Numbered from the stretch's first letter, positions 51,420 to 60,648 are shown. The stretch: 64,000 nucleotides of DNA from Mayfieldus sp963781495 (GCA_963781495.1 CAWAFX010000002.1:930001-994000); one strand, 5' to 3'. Notes: generated by a model from the sequence alone, not told the origin. Program-made: numbers and translations.

Positions 51420-52964
51420 ATGTCCCAGTACCTCCGCCGCCTCGCCACGACCGGCGCCGCCTACACCGCGGCCAGCATCCTCTCGAAGCTGATCGCGGTC
51501 GCGCTGCTGCCGCTCTATACGCGCTACCTGACCCCGGCCGATTACGGCGCCGCCGAGGTGCTGTTCGCGGCCGTGGTCTCGGCCAGCATCGTCGTGCGGC
51601 TGGGCGCGATCGAGGCGCTGCTGCGCTTCTACTACCAGGCCGGTGAGGATCCCGACGCCGTCGTCAAGACCTCCTTCGCGACGATGTTCTGGACCGCCAG
51701 CGCCGGGGCGCTGGTCCTGCTCCCGTTCGCCGGTCCGATCTCCGACGCGCTGCTGAAGACCCACGATCCGGGCTTGGTGCGGATCGCGATCGGCGGCCTC
51801 TGGGTGCTGACCCTTTTCGAGTACCTGCTGACCCTGTTCCGGCTCGAGGAGCGCGCACGCGCCTACTTCCTGACCACGATGGCCAACGTGTTGACCACGA
51901 TCCCGCTGACCGTCATCCTCGTCGTCGGGGCAGACGAGGGGGCCCGCGGGCTGCTGATCGGCAGCTACGCGTCGGGGGCGGCCTTCGTCGCCATCCTCGC
52001 CGCGATCCACCGGCGCCGCTTGAGCCTGCGCATCGACCGCCCCCTCTTCGGGCGCCTGATGCGCTTCGGGCTGCCGACGATGCCGGCCGAGCTCTCGCTC
52101 TACTCACTCAACTTCATCGACCGCGTGATCCTCGTCCGCTACGCGGGCCTGGCCGAGGCCGGCCTCTACTCGCTGGCGGTCAAGTTCGCGCAGGCGGTCA
52201 ACGTCCTCGTGCGGGGGTTCCAGCTCGCCTGGCCTCCGCTCGCCTACTCGATCAGCGACGACGACGAGGCGCGCCGCGTCTACGCGGTGATCGTGACCTG
52301 GTTCGTGCTCTGCTGCACCTTCGTGGTCACCGGGATGTGGCTGCTCTCGCGCTGGATCGTCAGGGCATTGGCCGCGCCGGAGTTCTTCGGCTCCTACAAG
52401 GCGATCGGCCTGATCACCACCGGGGTGACCCTCTACGCGCTCTACATGGTCCTGGTGGTGATCCTCGGCCGTACCGGGAGGACCGGCTTCAATTTCCCCG
52501 CCACCGCTGTGGCAACGGTCGTCAACATCGCGCTGAACCTCGCCCTGGTGCCGCCGCTCGGCATCGTCGGCGCCGGTCTGGCGCTGGTCGCCTCCTATCT
52601 GGTCGTGCTGGCTCTGATGTACGTCTTCACCCAGCGCCTCTTCGCGGTCCCCTACGAGTGGGGGCGGCTGGCGCGGATCGTTCTCGCGTCAGCGGCACTG
52701 GTGGGAGCCGGCGAGCTGCTGCTGCCGACCTCCGGGCTGGCGGGACTCGCCGGCCGTGTCGCCCTCTGGCTCGCCTTTCCGGCGCTGCTCTGGGCGAGCG
52801 GCTTCCTGACCCCGGCGGAGCGCCGTTCGCTGTCGATCCTCGGCCGCCCGCGCGAGCTGGCGGCGAGGCTGGTCGAGCTGCGCGAGGCGCCGGCCGGCGC
52901 CGCCGCCGGCGCGATACCCGAGGTCTACGAGGCCGAGGCCGCCGACGAGGACACCCTGCGCTAG
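51420..52964 (+). CDS. Polysaccharide flippase (MATE/Wzx-like)
   Basis: The 514-residue protein has about twelve to fourteen helices and the Wzx pattern: TGAAYTAASILSKLIAVALL, PLYTRYLTPADYGAAEVLF, a central FGLPTMPAELSLYSLNFIDR and GLAEAGLYSLAVKFAQAVNV. It moves undecaprenyl-linked repeat units across the membrane. ATG 51420 is the start; it follows the ligase stop by 14 bp. The tail is hydrophilic and acidic (EVYEAEAADEDTLR). Confidence 0.9.
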   Translation: MSQYLRRLATTGAAYTAASILSKLIAVALLPLYTRYLTPADYGAAEVLFAAVVSASIVVRLGAIEALLRFYYQAGEDPDAVVKTSFATMFWTASAGALVLLPFAGPISDALLKTHDPGLVRIAIGGLWVLTLFEYLLTLFRLEERARAYFLTTMANVLTTIPLTVILVVGADEGARGLLIGSYASGAAFVAILAAIHRRRLSLRIDRPLFGRLMRFGLPTMPAELSLYSLNFIDRVILVRYAGLAEAGLYSLAVKFAQAVNVLVRGFQLAWPPLAYSISDDDEARRVYAVIVTWFVLCCTFVVTGMWLLSRWIVRALAAPEFFGSYKAIGLITTGVTLYALYMVLVVILGRTGRTGFNFPATAVATVVNIALNLALVPPLGIVGAGLALVASYLVVLALMYVFTQRLFAVPYEWGRLARIVLASAALVGAGELLLPTSGLAGLAGRVALWLAFPALLWASGFLTPAERRSLSILGRPRELAARLVELREAPAGAAAGAIPEVYEAEAADEDTLR

Positions 52965-53032
52965 TGGTCGAGTCCGCAAGTACGGCACTCACTCTGCCGA
53001 CTGCAAACCCTCGTCTGGCTGTGTCCTCGGTC

Positions 53033-53058
53033 GCCCCAATAGCTCTGACTATTGGGGC
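53033..53058. terminator. Bidirectional hairpin terminator
   Basis: GCCCCAATAG (53033-53042), loop CTCTGA, CTATTGGGGC (53049-53058): a perfect 10-bp stem between the flippase and the convergent glycosyltransferase gene. The stop codon of the latter lies inside the stem. Confidence 0.7.
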
Positions 53059-54032
53059 TCCCTGCGTCCTTGCCAGTCTCGGTTTTCGTTCGGCAGAGGA
53101 CCGCCGTTCTCACGGACGCGACCACTGACTTTTTCGCGCAGGCTCTCGCCGCGGGCGGGGAACAGGGCCTGCCGCGCGTGGGCCCAGTAGACGCGGGCCG
53201 GGTGGCGGGGCAGGAAGATCGCGGCCAGCGCCCGCAGCGCGTAGGCCCAGGCGGTCAGCAGGCGCACCGCCAAGGCCTCCGCGGCCGAGCCGTGCTTGTG
53301 CAGGAAGAGGTCGCGGTTGCGGTGAAACTCGACGATCCGCGGCAGCCCGGCGCCGAGGTCGGTCGCGAGCTGGTCGTGATGCACGGCCCGGGCGCCGGGA
53401 ACGTAGAGCGCGCGCCAGCCGGCCTCGTCGAGGCGCTTGCAGAAGTCGCACTCGTCGTAGTAGACGAAGAAGTCCGGGTCGAGGTAGCCGACCTGTGCCG
53501 CCGCCTCGCGGCGCACGAGCATCGCGCTCGACTGCACCCAGTCGACCCGTCGCACCTCGCTGCCCTTGCTCTGAACCGTGAATAGCCGGTGCAGGAAGAG
53601 CGCCCCGGCGAGCGCGGTCGCAAGGCCGGGAAAGCGCCAGGCGCAGGGCACCTCGCCGCCCTCGGAGTCGAGCAGCTGGGCGCCCGCGACCGCGGCCTCT
53701 GGGTCCGTCTCCAGCGCCGCGACCAGCGCCTCGACCGCCCGCGGGCAGAGCTCGGAGTCCTCGTTCAGCAGCAGGCAGTAGCGGCCGCGCGCCTCGCCGA
53801 GCAGCTCCGAGTCATTTGCCGCCTTGCCGGCCGGCCGCTCGAGCTCGATCAGGCGGATCTCGCGGCCGAGGTCGCGCACCGCCTGCGCCGAGCCGTCGTC
53901 GGAGGCGTTGTCGAGGACCAGGACCTCGCGCTCCAGGCCCGGCGGCGCGGTTCGCTCGATCGCATCCAGGCAGGCGAGCAGGAACTCGCGGCCGTTCGTG
54001 TTCACGACGCAGTAGGAGAGGGTCGGCTCCAT
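53049..54032 (-). CDS. Family 2 glycosyltransferase (rhamnosyltransferase-like)
   Basis: The 327-residue GT-A enzyme has the N-terminal YCVVNTNGREFLLACLDAIE, VLDNASDDGSAQAV, the metal-binding LLLNEDSEL (N-E-D for DxD) and the acceptor region VDWVQSSAMLVRREAAAQVG, YYDECDFCKRLDEAGW. The last residues are amphipathic and Arg-rich. ATG 54032 is chosen; upstream codons overlap the divergent gene. It probably adds rhamnose or a similar sugar to a surface glycan. Confidence 0.85.
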   Translation of the reverse strand: MEPTLSYCVVNTNGREFLLACLDAIERTAPPGLEREVLVLDNASDDGSAQAVRDLGREIRLIELERPAGKAANDSELLGEARGRYCLLLNEDSELCPRAVEALVAALETDPEAAVAGAQLLDSEGGEVPCAWRFPGLATALAGALFLHRLFTVQSKGSEVRRVDWVQSSAMLVRREAAAQVGYLDPDFFVYYDECDFCKRLDEAGWRALYVPGARAVHHDQLATDLGAGLPRIVEFHRNRDLFLHKHGSAAEALAVRLLTAWAYALRALAAIFLPRHPARVYWAHARQALFPARGESLREKVSGRVRENGGPLPNENRDWQGRREPQ

Positions 54033-54055
54033 GGCTCGCTCACGATAATCGCCCG

Positions 54056-55174
54056 ATGCGGGTCCAGATCGTCGACCCATCGGCCTTCACGCCGCCCTAC
54101 GACCACGCCCTGGCGGCGGCGCTGGCCCGCGCCGGGACCGAGGTCGAGCTGCTGACCAGCCACTTCCTCTACGGGCCGGTCCCCGAGCCCGAGGGCTACG
54201 AGGCGAGCGAGCTCTTCTACCGCCGCAGCGCCGCGCGAGGGCTCGAGGCGCCGGGCAGGCGGCTCTTCAAGCTCGCGGAGCACCTGCCCGACATGCTGCG
54301 GCTGCGGCACCGCACCGACGCCGACGTCGTCCATTACCAGTGGCTGACCGTGCCCGGCCTCGACGCCCTGCTGTTGCCCCCCGCGCGCCCGCGACTGATC
54401 ACCGCCCACTACATCGCTCCGCCGCGGCCGAGCCGGCGCCAGCTCGGCGTCGCCCGGCGCCTGTTCGGCCGCATGGACGCGGTCGTCGCCCACTCCGAGC
54501 ACGGCGCCCGGCGGCTGCGCGACGAGGTCGGCATCGACCCCGTCCGGGTCGAGGTCATCAACCACGGCGCCTTCGACTACCTGACCCGGCTGCCCGACGA
54601 GCTTCCGCTGCCCGACGAGCTGCACGACGCCGAGGGGCCGGTGGTGCTGTTCTTCGGCCTCCTGCGCCCCTACAAGGGGATCGACACCCTGCTGCAGGCA
54701 TTCCGCTCCGTGCAGGGGGCCGAGCTCTGGATCGTCGGCAACCCGCGGATGCCGCTCGAGCCGCTGCGGCGGCTGGCCGAGGAGGTGCCGGGCCGGGTCC
54801 GCTTCGTGCCCCGCTTCGTCACCGATCGCGAGATCCCGGCCTTCTTCCGCCGCGCCGACCTCATCGTCCTGCCCTATCGCGACGTCGAGCACTCCGGGGT
54901 CGTCTATACGGCGCTGGCCTTCGCCAAGCCGATGCTTCTGACCGCGGTCGGCGGCTTCCCGGAGGTCGCCGAGCAGGGCGCGGCTCGGATCGTCCCGCCC
55001 GGCGACCCGGCCGCGCTCGGGGCGGCGATATCGGAGCTGATCGGCGACGAAGCCGCCCGCGGCGAGCTGGCGCAGGCGGCCCGGCGGGCGGCCGAGGGCC
55101 CCTACTCCTGGGATGCGGTCGCGGCCCGGACCACAGACCTCTACCAGCGGCTGCTCGGCTCCGAGCGCCGATAA
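54056..55174 (+). CDS. Family 4 glycosyltransferase
   Basis: The 372-residue GT-B enzyme has the N-terminal VQIVDPSAFTPPYDHALAAA, the acceptor part with VVHYQWLTVPGLDAL, HSEHGARRL and the C-terminal nucleotide-sugar site: VVLFFGLLRPYKGIDTLLQA, VRFVPRFVTDREIPAFFRRA and the E-x7-E region LPYRDVEHSGVVYTALAFAK. It is divergent from the family 2 gene, with starts 23 bp apart. Confidence 0.9.
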   Translation: MRVQIVDPSAFTPPYDHALAAALARAGTEVELLTSHFLYGPVPEPEGYEASELFYRRSAARGLEAPGRRLFKLAEHLPDMLRLRHRTDADVVHYQWLTVPGLDALLLPPARPRLITAHYIAPPRPSRRQLGVARRLFGRMDAVVAHSEHGARRLRDEVGIDPVRVEVINHGAFDYLTRLPDELPLPDELHDAEGPVVLFFGLLRPYKGIDTLLQAFRSVQGAELWIVGNPRMPLEPLRRLAEEVPGRVRFVPRFVTDREIPAFFRRADLIVLPYRDVEHSGVVYTALAFAKPMLLTAVGGFPEVAEQGAARIVPPGDPAALGAAISELIGDEAARGELAQAARRAAEGPYSWDAVAARTTDLYQRLLGSERR

Positions 55175-55181
55175 TCGAGCC

Positions 55182-56306
55182 GTGCAAGCCGTCTTCTGGA
55201 TCTCGGTCGCGCTGATCGTCTACACCCACGCCGGCTATCCGCTCCTACTCTGGCTGCTGGCCAAACTGCGCCGCCATCCCACCCTCGAGCGCCCGCGGAC
55301 GCAGGGCGAGCTGCCGCGGGTCTCGCTGATCGTCGCCGCCCATGACGAGGCCGAGGTGATCGCGGCCAAGGTCGCCAACGCGCTCGCGCTCGACTACCCG
55401 CGCGAGCGCCTGCAGTTGATCGTCGCCTCGGACGGCTCGCGCGACGGGACCGCCGCCGTAGCCCGCGACGCCGGCGCCGACCTGGTCCTGGAGTTGCCGC
55501 GCGGCGGCAAGATCGTCGCCCAGAACGCCGCCGTCGAGCAGGCTTCCGGCGAGCTGCTGGCCTTCTCCGACGCCAACAGCTTCTGGCGCCCCGATGCGCT
55601 GCTGCGGCTGGTCGAGCCGTTCGCCGACCCGGCGGTCGGCTACGTCTGCGGCCAGCTGCGCCTGACCGGCGACGACGGCGACAACCAGGAGGACCGCTAC
55701 TGGCGCTACGAGATGGCGGTCCGCGAGCTCGAATCGGGACTGGGCGGGATCACGGCCGGAAACGGGGGCATCTACGGGGTTCGGGCCGACGCCTACATGC
55801 CGCTGCCGGCAGCGGCCAGCCACGACCTCTCGCTGCCGTTCGAGCTCGCCAAGCAGGGGCGGCGGGCGCTCTATGCGCCCTGGGCGGTCGCCGAGGAGCG
55901 GATGGTCCCCACCCTCGAGGGCGAGTTCGCGCGCAAGCGGCGGATGATGGTCGGGCTCTGGGACATCGTCGTCCGCGAGGGGATGATCTCGCCCCGCGGC
56001 TACCGGCCCTTGTTCGCGTTCCAGATCGCCTCGCATCGCCTGCTGCGCTACCTGACCCCGCTGCTGCACCTCATCGCCCTGGCGGCCAACGTCGTCCTGC
56101 TCGGCGACGGCTGGGTCTACACGGCGACGCTGGTGGTCCAGTTGGCGATCATCGCCGCGGCGCTGCTCGGACGCTTCTGGCCTTTGCCACCGCTGCGGCT
56201 GGCGCGCTACTACGTGCTCACCACCGCTTCGATCGCGGCCGGACTCTGGGACCGCGCCCGCCACGGCAGCCCGGGAAGCTGGGAGAAGGCGCCGGGAACC
56301 CGTTGA
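55182..56306 (+). CDS. Membrane-bound family 2 glycosyltransferase (processive type)
   Basis: The 374-residue protein has an N-terminal helix (FWISVALIVYTHAGYPLLLW), a GT-A domain with VSLIVAAHDEAEVIAAKVAN, VASDGSRDGTAAVA, FSDANSFWRPDALLRL and a Q/RxxRW-like KRRMMVGLWDIV, and three C-terminal helices. It resembles hyaluronan/cellulose-synthase-like enzymes. GTG 55182 lies 7 bp after the family 4 gene. The stop overlaps the next TTG start. Confidence 0.88.
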   Translation: MQAVFWISVALIVYTHAGYPLLLWLLAKLRRHPTLERPRTQGELPRVSLIVAAHDEAEVIAAKVANALALDYPRERLQLIVASDGSRDGTAAVARDAGADLVLELPRGGKIVAQNAAVEQASGELLAFSDANSFWRPDALLRLVEPFADPAVGYVCGQLRLTGDDGDNQEDRYWRYEMAVRELESGLGGITAGNGGIYGVRADAYMPLPAAASHDLSLPFELAKQGRRALYAPWAVAEERMVPTLEGEFARKRRMMVGLWDIVVREGMISPRGYRPLFAFQIASHRLLRYLTPLLHLIALAANVVLLGDGWVYTATLVVQLAIIAAALLGRFWPLPPLRLARYYVLTTASIAAGLWDRARHGSPGSWEKAPGTR

Positions 56307-56866
56307 CGCGGATCCTCGACCTCGTCGTCGCCTCGCTGGCGCTGCTGCTGTCGGCACCGCTGCTGGCCCTGGCGGCGCTCGCGATCCGTCTCGGGGGCGG
56401 CGGCCCGGTGATCTACCGCCAGCAGCGGGTCGGCCGCGACGGGCATCTCTTCGAGCTCTTCAAGCTGCGGACGATGGTCGCGGGCTCGGATCCGGTCGGG
56501 GTCGGCACCGTCGTCGCCCGCGACGACCCCAGGGTGACGCGGGTCGGGCGGCTGCTGCGCCGCTTCTCGCTCGACGAGATCCCCAACCTGGTCAACGTGC
56601 TGCGGGGCGAGATGTCGATCGTCGGACCGCGGCCGACGATCGAGGCCCAGGTTGTGGCTTACAACCCGTTCCAGCGCCGGCGGCTCGAGGTCAAGCCGGG
56701 GATCACGGGTTGGGCCCAGGTCAAGGGCCGGGCGGGGATCCCCTGGGAGGAGCGGATCGAGCTCGACGTCTGGTACGTGGATCACCGCTCGCTGGCCCTT
56801 GACCTGAAGATCCTCGCCAACACTGTCGTGCTGCTGGTCAGCGGCCGCGGGCTGGCGCCGGACTAG
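56303..56866 (+). CDS. Undecaprenyl-phosphate sugar-1-phosphate transferase
   Basis: The 187-residue enzyme is the catalytic half of the bacterial sugar transferase family (WcaJ/PglC). It has one membrane hairpin (LVVASLALLLSAPLLALAAL), then YRQQRVGRDGHLFELFKLRT, FSLDEIPNLVNVLRGEMSIV, GPRPTIEAQV and VKPGITGWAQVKGR. It starts repeat-unit synthesis. The short PglC-like form lacks the N-terminal helices of WcaJ. The TTG start overlaps the upstream stop (TTGA). Confidence 0.93.
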   Translation: MTRILDLVVASLALLLSAPLLALAALAIRLGGGGPVIYRQQRVGRDGHLFELFKLRTMVAGSDPVGVGTVVARDDPRVTRVGRLLRRFSLDEIPNLVNVLRGEMSIVGPRPTIEAQVVAYNPFQRRRLEVKPGITGWAQVKGRAGIPWEERIELDVWYVDHRSLALDLKILANTVVLLVSGRGLAPD

Positions 56867-56882
56867 AACGCAGAACGAGAAC

Positions 56883-56904
56883 GGCCGGCGAAAGATCGCC
56901 GGCC
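56883..56904. terminator. Hairpin terminator of the polysaccharide operon
   Basis: GGCCGGCG (56883-56890), loop AAAGAT, CGCCGGCC (56897-56904): perfect 8-bp GC stem between convergent genes. No T run follows on either strand. Confidence 0.6.
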
Positions 56905-56939
56905 GCTCCCGTTGGCGTTGATTGTCTTCGGGAGAAGAC

Positions 56940-58130
56940 TTAGCCGCGTCGTTCGACCCGGCTGACCCTGTCGTGACGCGAGCGGAACGCGCGGTCCCTT
57001 CCGGAGCCGCCGTTGACGCGATCACGCCGCGGGCCGCCGGAGAGGCGGTCGTTCGACGCCCCTCCACCGACCTTGTCGGAGCCGGGGCCGCCCCTGACGC
57101 GGTCACGGCCGGCGAGGCCCGCGAGGACGTCCTTGCTGCCGGCACCATTGAGGCGGTCGCTACCGCTGCCGCCGTCGATGATGTCGTGGCCGCCGCCACC
57201 GTTGATCCGGTCGTTGCCTCCCAGACCACAGATGACGTCGTTGCCCTTCGAACCCCGGATGTGGTCGGCGCGCTGGGTGCCGATGATCGTGCAGTCCTTG
57301 CGCGGGACCACGCTGCCACCGGGCAGCCTGCCCCGGTTGGCGCTCCAATCGATCCTGGCGGCGAGCCTCTTCCAGGCCCGCAGGCTGAGCGGGTCATGTA
57401 CGAACTGGACGCCATTCGAGCCCGAGGCGCCGTCAGGTCCGGCGTTTCGGAGCTCGACGCCGACGTTGTCGAACGTCACCGTCGCGGTACCGGTCAGACC
57501 GGCGCGCGCGGTGTCGGTCGTCGTCGTCGAGCGCAGCTCGAGGTGATAGTCGTGGCCGAGCACCAGGGTGCCCGCCGGAACGACCTCGGTCTGCGTCGCG
57601 AATGGCACCGACGCGTCGTTGAGCGTCTGCGAGCCACCGTCGATGGTCTCGCTGCCCAGCGACCTCTCCTTGTGCGTGGTCTCGTCGACCAGCACCGGCT
57701 GGACCGTCGCCTTCGGCTGCAGCGCCGCGAGGCCGCTGACCGTGAGCGACCGGTCGTAGCTCAGGCTGCCGCCGCCGATCGTGGTCGCCGTGAACGTCGG
57801 CGACTTCCAGGCGGCGTGGCCGGTGAAGACGGCACCGGCGTTGAGTACGACCTCGGTCTGTGAGGCGATCGACCCCGGGGGGTTGCCCGTCCCGCCGGAG
57901 AAGAAGTTGCTCTCCGTGCACAGGCCGGCGATCGCCGGGTCGCAGGTGGCCGAGACTCCGGACCAACCCTGCGCGTCGGTGTCGAATCCATTCCCACCCG
58001 ACTGCGGGTAGGTGACGGCGCCTGCAGACGGCACGGCGACCATGCCGACCGCGGCGGCAAGCGCAATTCCCCTGCGAAGCGCGCGTGCGATCCCAAAACG
58101 GGAGCGTGCGTGCGCAAACTGCGAACTCAT
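56940..58130 (-). CDS. Secreted protein with RTX (hemolysin-type) calcium-binding repeats
   Basis: The 396-residue protein starts with a signal peptide (IALAAAVGMVAVPSAGAV). A beta-rich domain of about 200 residues with two Cys (CDPAIAGLC) follows, then seven or more RTX nonapeptides near the C-terminus (GSKGNDVICGLGGNDRINGG, GGGGHDIIDGGSGSDRLNG). The end is Arg-rich (RSRHDRVSRVERRG), unlike type I secretion signals. ATG 58130 has GGAGGT five bases upstream. Sec export and calcium-dependent folding outside the cell are inferred. Confidence 0.85.
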   Translation of the reverse strand: MSSQFAHARSRFGIARALRRGIALAAAVGMVAVPSAGAVTYPQSGGNGFDTDAQGWSGVSATCDPAIAGLCTESNFFSGGTGNPPGSIASQTEVVLNAGAVFTGHAAWKSPTFTATTIGGGSLSYDRSLTVSGLAALQPKATVQPVLVDETTHKERSLGSETIDGGSQTLNDASVPFATQTEVVPAGTLVLGHDYHLELRSTTTTDTARAGLTGTATVTFDNVGVELRNAGPDGASGSNGVQFVHDPLSLRAWKRLAARIDWSANRGRLPGGSVVPRKDCTIIGTQRADHIRGSKGNDVICGLGGNDRINGGGGHDIIDGGSGSDRLNGAGSKDVLAGLAGRDRVRGGPGSDKVGGGASNDRLSGGPRRDRVNGGSGRDRAFRSRHDRVSRVERRG

Positions 58131-58252
58131 ACTGCACCTCCAAATAGACAATTCCGCGCCATCCGACCGCCGCTAGTGCAATTCCTTGGCGGGAGGAGAA
58201 GCGCCTCCGATGAGCACACTGCCCTTTCGTCGGCCTCGCGAAAAGCGGTCTA

Positions 58253-58301
58253 GACGTTTGTCCGGCATTCCGGCCTGGACGCCTGTCCGGCTTCGTGCCT
58301 G
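58253..58301. repeat. Two imperfect 24-bp direct repeats in a divergent promoter region
   Basis: GACG..TGTCCGGC.T..GCCT occurs at 58253-58276 and 58278-58301. It lies upstream of a TATCTT (-10-like, 58315-58320) nine bases before the GNAT ATG. The region 58131-58328 between the RTX and GNAT genes holds no other gene. An operator role is plausible. Confidence 0.4.
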
Positions 58302-58328
58302 GGTGGCGGGCGCATATCTTTCGCGGCG

Positions 58329-58874
58329 ATGAGCGCCGAGGCCCCAACCGTCCAGTTGCGCCGCTTCGAGCCCGGCGACGCCATGGCCGTGCACCGCTGG
58401 TTCAACGACAGCACCGCGACGGCGACCCTGATGGAGCAGCGCGACGCCTTCTCCGAGCACGACGCCGAGGGCTGGGTGCAGCGGGCGATGGACGACTCGG
58501 GCGAGGACCGCAAGTACGCGATCCTGGTCGAGGGGTACGCCGAACCGGTCGGCTTCACGGCGCTCTACGGGCTCTTCCGCCAGACCGCGCCCGAGCTGGG
58601 GGCGCTGATCGGCGATGACGTGCGCGGCAAGGGTGTCGGGCGCCGGGCCGAGGCGCTGACGATCGCCAAGGCCTTCGACGAGTTCGGCGCCCACCGCGTC
58701 TACGGCAGGATCCCGGCCTACAACGAGGCCGCCAAGCGCGTCGTCACCAGCCTCGGCTGGCGCCACGAGGGCACGATGCGCTCGCACCTGCGGCGCGATG
58801 ACGGCCTCGCCGACTGCGAGGTCTGGGGCGTGCTGCCGGACGAGTTCCGCACCGCCGCGGCGGATTTGCTGTGA
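58329..58874 (+). CDS. GNAT-family acetyltransferase (RimJ-like)
   Basis: The 181-residue GNAT protein has VQLRRFEPGDAMAVHRWFND, the acetyl-CoA loop IGDDVRGKGVGRRAEALTIA (R-G-K-G-V-G) and YNEAAKRVVTSLGWRHEGTM. It resembles the RimJ/RimL subgroup that acetylates protein N-termini or small molecules. A TATCTT -10 just before the ATG suggests a near-leaderless mRNA. The substrate is unknown. Confidence 0.88.
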   Translation: MSAEAPTVQLRRFEPGDAMAVHRWFNDSTATATLMEQRDAFSEHDAEGWVQRAMDDSGEDRKYAILVEGYAEPVGFTALYGLFRQTAPELGALIGDDVRGKGVGRRAEALTIAKAFDEFGAHRVYGRIPAYNEAAKRVVTSLGWRHEGTMRSHLRRDDGLADCEVWGVLPDEFRTAAADLL

Positions 58875-58920
58875 CGTCGAGCAGAGGGGGCGCAGCCCCC
58901 GATTGCGAGGCGACTGGCTG

Positions 58921-59865
58921 GTGGGTTTCTTGAGTGTGACGCTGATCGCCGAGCTGCTCGACGACGCCGGCGCCGCCGTCGCCGGGACGGAGTTCTTCCG
59001 CTCGGCCGAGTTCATGGCCGCGGAGGGGGTCACGCACACGCTGCGGATCTCGGGCGGCGGCTCCGAGATCCTGGCGCCGTTGCTGGTCGCCGAGATCGAG
59101 GGCGCCGACGCGATCGACGCCGTCTCGCCCTACGGCTATCCAGGCCTCGTCGCCGGCCCCGGCACCGAGATCGACGCGGGCGAGGTCGACTGGTCGGCGA
59201 CAGGTCTGGTAAGCGTCTTCCTGCGTCACCGGCTCGGGGCCGAGCCGCCGCTGCGCGGGGCCAGCGAGCGCAACCAGGTCCAGATCGCCGATCCCGCGCT
59301 ACCGCGCAAGAGCCGCCCCAGCGACCGCCAGCAGATCCGCCGCAACCTCGAGCGCGGCTACGAGGTCCGGGCCACCCCCGGGCCGCGGATCTCCGAATCT
59401 GAGCGGGCCGCCTTTCTCGCCGCCTACGAGCAGACGATGCGCCGCACGGAGGCCGCCGAGCGCTACTTCTTCGGCGACGGGTACTTCGCCCGCGTCCTCG
59501 GTTTCGAGGCGAGCTGGCTGTTCTGCGCGATCGAACCCGGAGGCGAGCTCGCGGCGGCGTCGATCGTGGTCCGGAGCGACGCGATGCTGCACTACTACCT
59601 CAGCGGCACCGCCGACCGCTTCATCTCCGACTCGCCGATGAAGAACGTCGTCGGGGCGATCGTCGAGCAGGCCGAGGAGATGGAGCTGCCGCTCAACCTC
59701 GGCGGCGGCATCGCCGCCGGTGACCGGCTGGAGGAGTTCAAGCGCGGCTTCGGCAACCGCAGCGAGCCGTTTCGGACCTCGGAGGTCGTCGCCGACCCCG
59801 GCACCTACGAGCGGCTGGCCCAGGGGCGTCCGAGGGGTGGGTTCTTTCCCGCCTACCGGGCCTAG
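58921..59865 (+). CDS. FemAB-like acyltransferase (GNAT fold)
   Basis: The 314-residue protein resembles FemAB/Acetyltransf_6 proteins: GTEFFRSAEFMAAEG (substrate-side start), ILAPLLVAEIEGADAIDAVS, SPYGYPG, a charged core (RQQIRRNLERGYEVRATPG), AAYEQTMRRTEAAERYFFGD and YYLSGTADRF. FemAB members add amino acids from tRNA to lipid II bridges; others modify exopolysaccharides. GTG 58921 is the favoured start; TTG 58930 or GTG 58936 are possible. It follows the GNAT gene by 46 bp. Confidence 0.78.
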   Translation: MGFLSVTLIAELLDDAGAAVAGTEFFRSAEFMAAEGVTHTLRISGGGSEILAPLLVAEIEGADAIDAVSPYGYPGLVAGPGTEIDAGEVDWSATGLVSVFLRHRLGAEPPLRGASERNQVQIADPALPRKSRPSDRQQIRRNLERGYEVRATPGPRISESERAAFLAAYEQTMRRTEAAERYFFGDGYFARVLGFEASWLFCAIEPGGELAAASIVVRSDAMLHYYLSGTADRFISDSPMKNVVGAIVEQAEEMELPLNLGGGIAAGDRLEEFKRGFGNRSEPFRTSEVVADPGTYERLAQGRPRGGFFPAYRA

Positions 59866-60648
59866 CTACTGCGAAGGAGTGGCCGGCGTCGGACCGGTGA
59901 ACGGGAACGCGGTCACGGACTCGTTTCCGAACTGGCCCCAGGTCGCCTTGCCGAAGTCGCGCACCGCGTCGAGGGTGATCGAGCCCTTGTACTTCGGGCA
60001 GCCGAGCATGTTGGTCCAGGTCACGGCGGCGACGTCGTAGGGCATCTGCTTCTCGGGGAACAGCAGCGTGCCTCCGTAGAGGGTGTCGTAGAGGCCGCGC
60101 AGCGCCAGCTGATCCTTGTTCGCGAGCTTGGGGCTGTACTCGATCTCGAGCCGGCCGTGCTCGATCGAGTGCACGAAGTCGATCAGCTTCGGCTCCTTCA
60201 GATAGGCGCCGTCGGCCTGCTGGAAGGGCGGCTCGACGTGGTTGCCCGAAGTCGGGGGATTGGTCTTGTAGTGCGGGGTCGGGGCGTCGGGGGCGATGTG
60301 GGTCTGGCCCTCGTCGCGAAGGCCGAGCCGCAGCACGCAGCCCGCCTTCTGGGCCGCCTGCTTGAGGTCCGCGACCTTGACCGGCGCCGGCGCGATTCCC
60401 TTGCGATCGTCGGGCGTCACGCCGTTGGTCGAGCCGCTGTTGGTGTTGATGTGCGCCTCGCCGCTCGCGCCGGCACTGCCGCCGCCCTTGAGCAGGACGA
60501 TGACGATCCCGACCACGACGACGGCGCTGAGCATCCCCGCGACCGCATAGCCGAGGATCAGCTTGCGCCGCTGTTCGCCCGACTCGCGCTTCTCCGCTTC
60601 CTCGCGGAGCCGGCGCAGGCGCTCCTTCTCTTCCCGCCTCGACGCCAA
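59866..60648 (-). CDS. DUF3105 membrane protein
   Basis: The 260-residue protein has a charged cytoplasmic coiled coil (EEKERLRRLREEAEKRESGE), one helix (YAVAGMLSAVVVVGIVIVLL) and an extracellular DUF3105 domain: YKTNPPTSGNHVEPPFQQAD, DFVHSIEHGRLEIEYSP, VTWTNMLGCPKYKG. The His-rich TSGNH and VHSIEHG motifs suggest metal or redox binding; the function is unknown. The TTG start at 60648 lies one base after the upstream hydrolase stop. Confidence 0.85.
   Translation of the reverse strand: MASRREEKERLRRLREEAEKRESGEQRRKLILGYAVAGMLSAVVVVGIVIVLLKGGGSAGASGEAHINTNSGSTNGVTPDDRKGIAPAPVKVADLKQAAQKAGCVLRLGLRDEGQTHIAPDAPTPHYKTNPPTSGNHVEPPFQQADGAYLKEPKLIDFVHSIEHGRLEIEYSPKLANKDQLALRGLYDTLYGGTLLFPEKQMPYDVAAVTWTNMLGCPKYKGSITLDAVRDFGKATWGQFGNESVTAFPFTGPTPATPSQ

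Noticed and set aside
49626..52964. 1112-aa fusion of O-antigen ligase and flippase
   Set aside because: The last ligase helix is in another frame with its own stop, and the flippase has a normal ATG at 51420; the fusion results from a frameshift.
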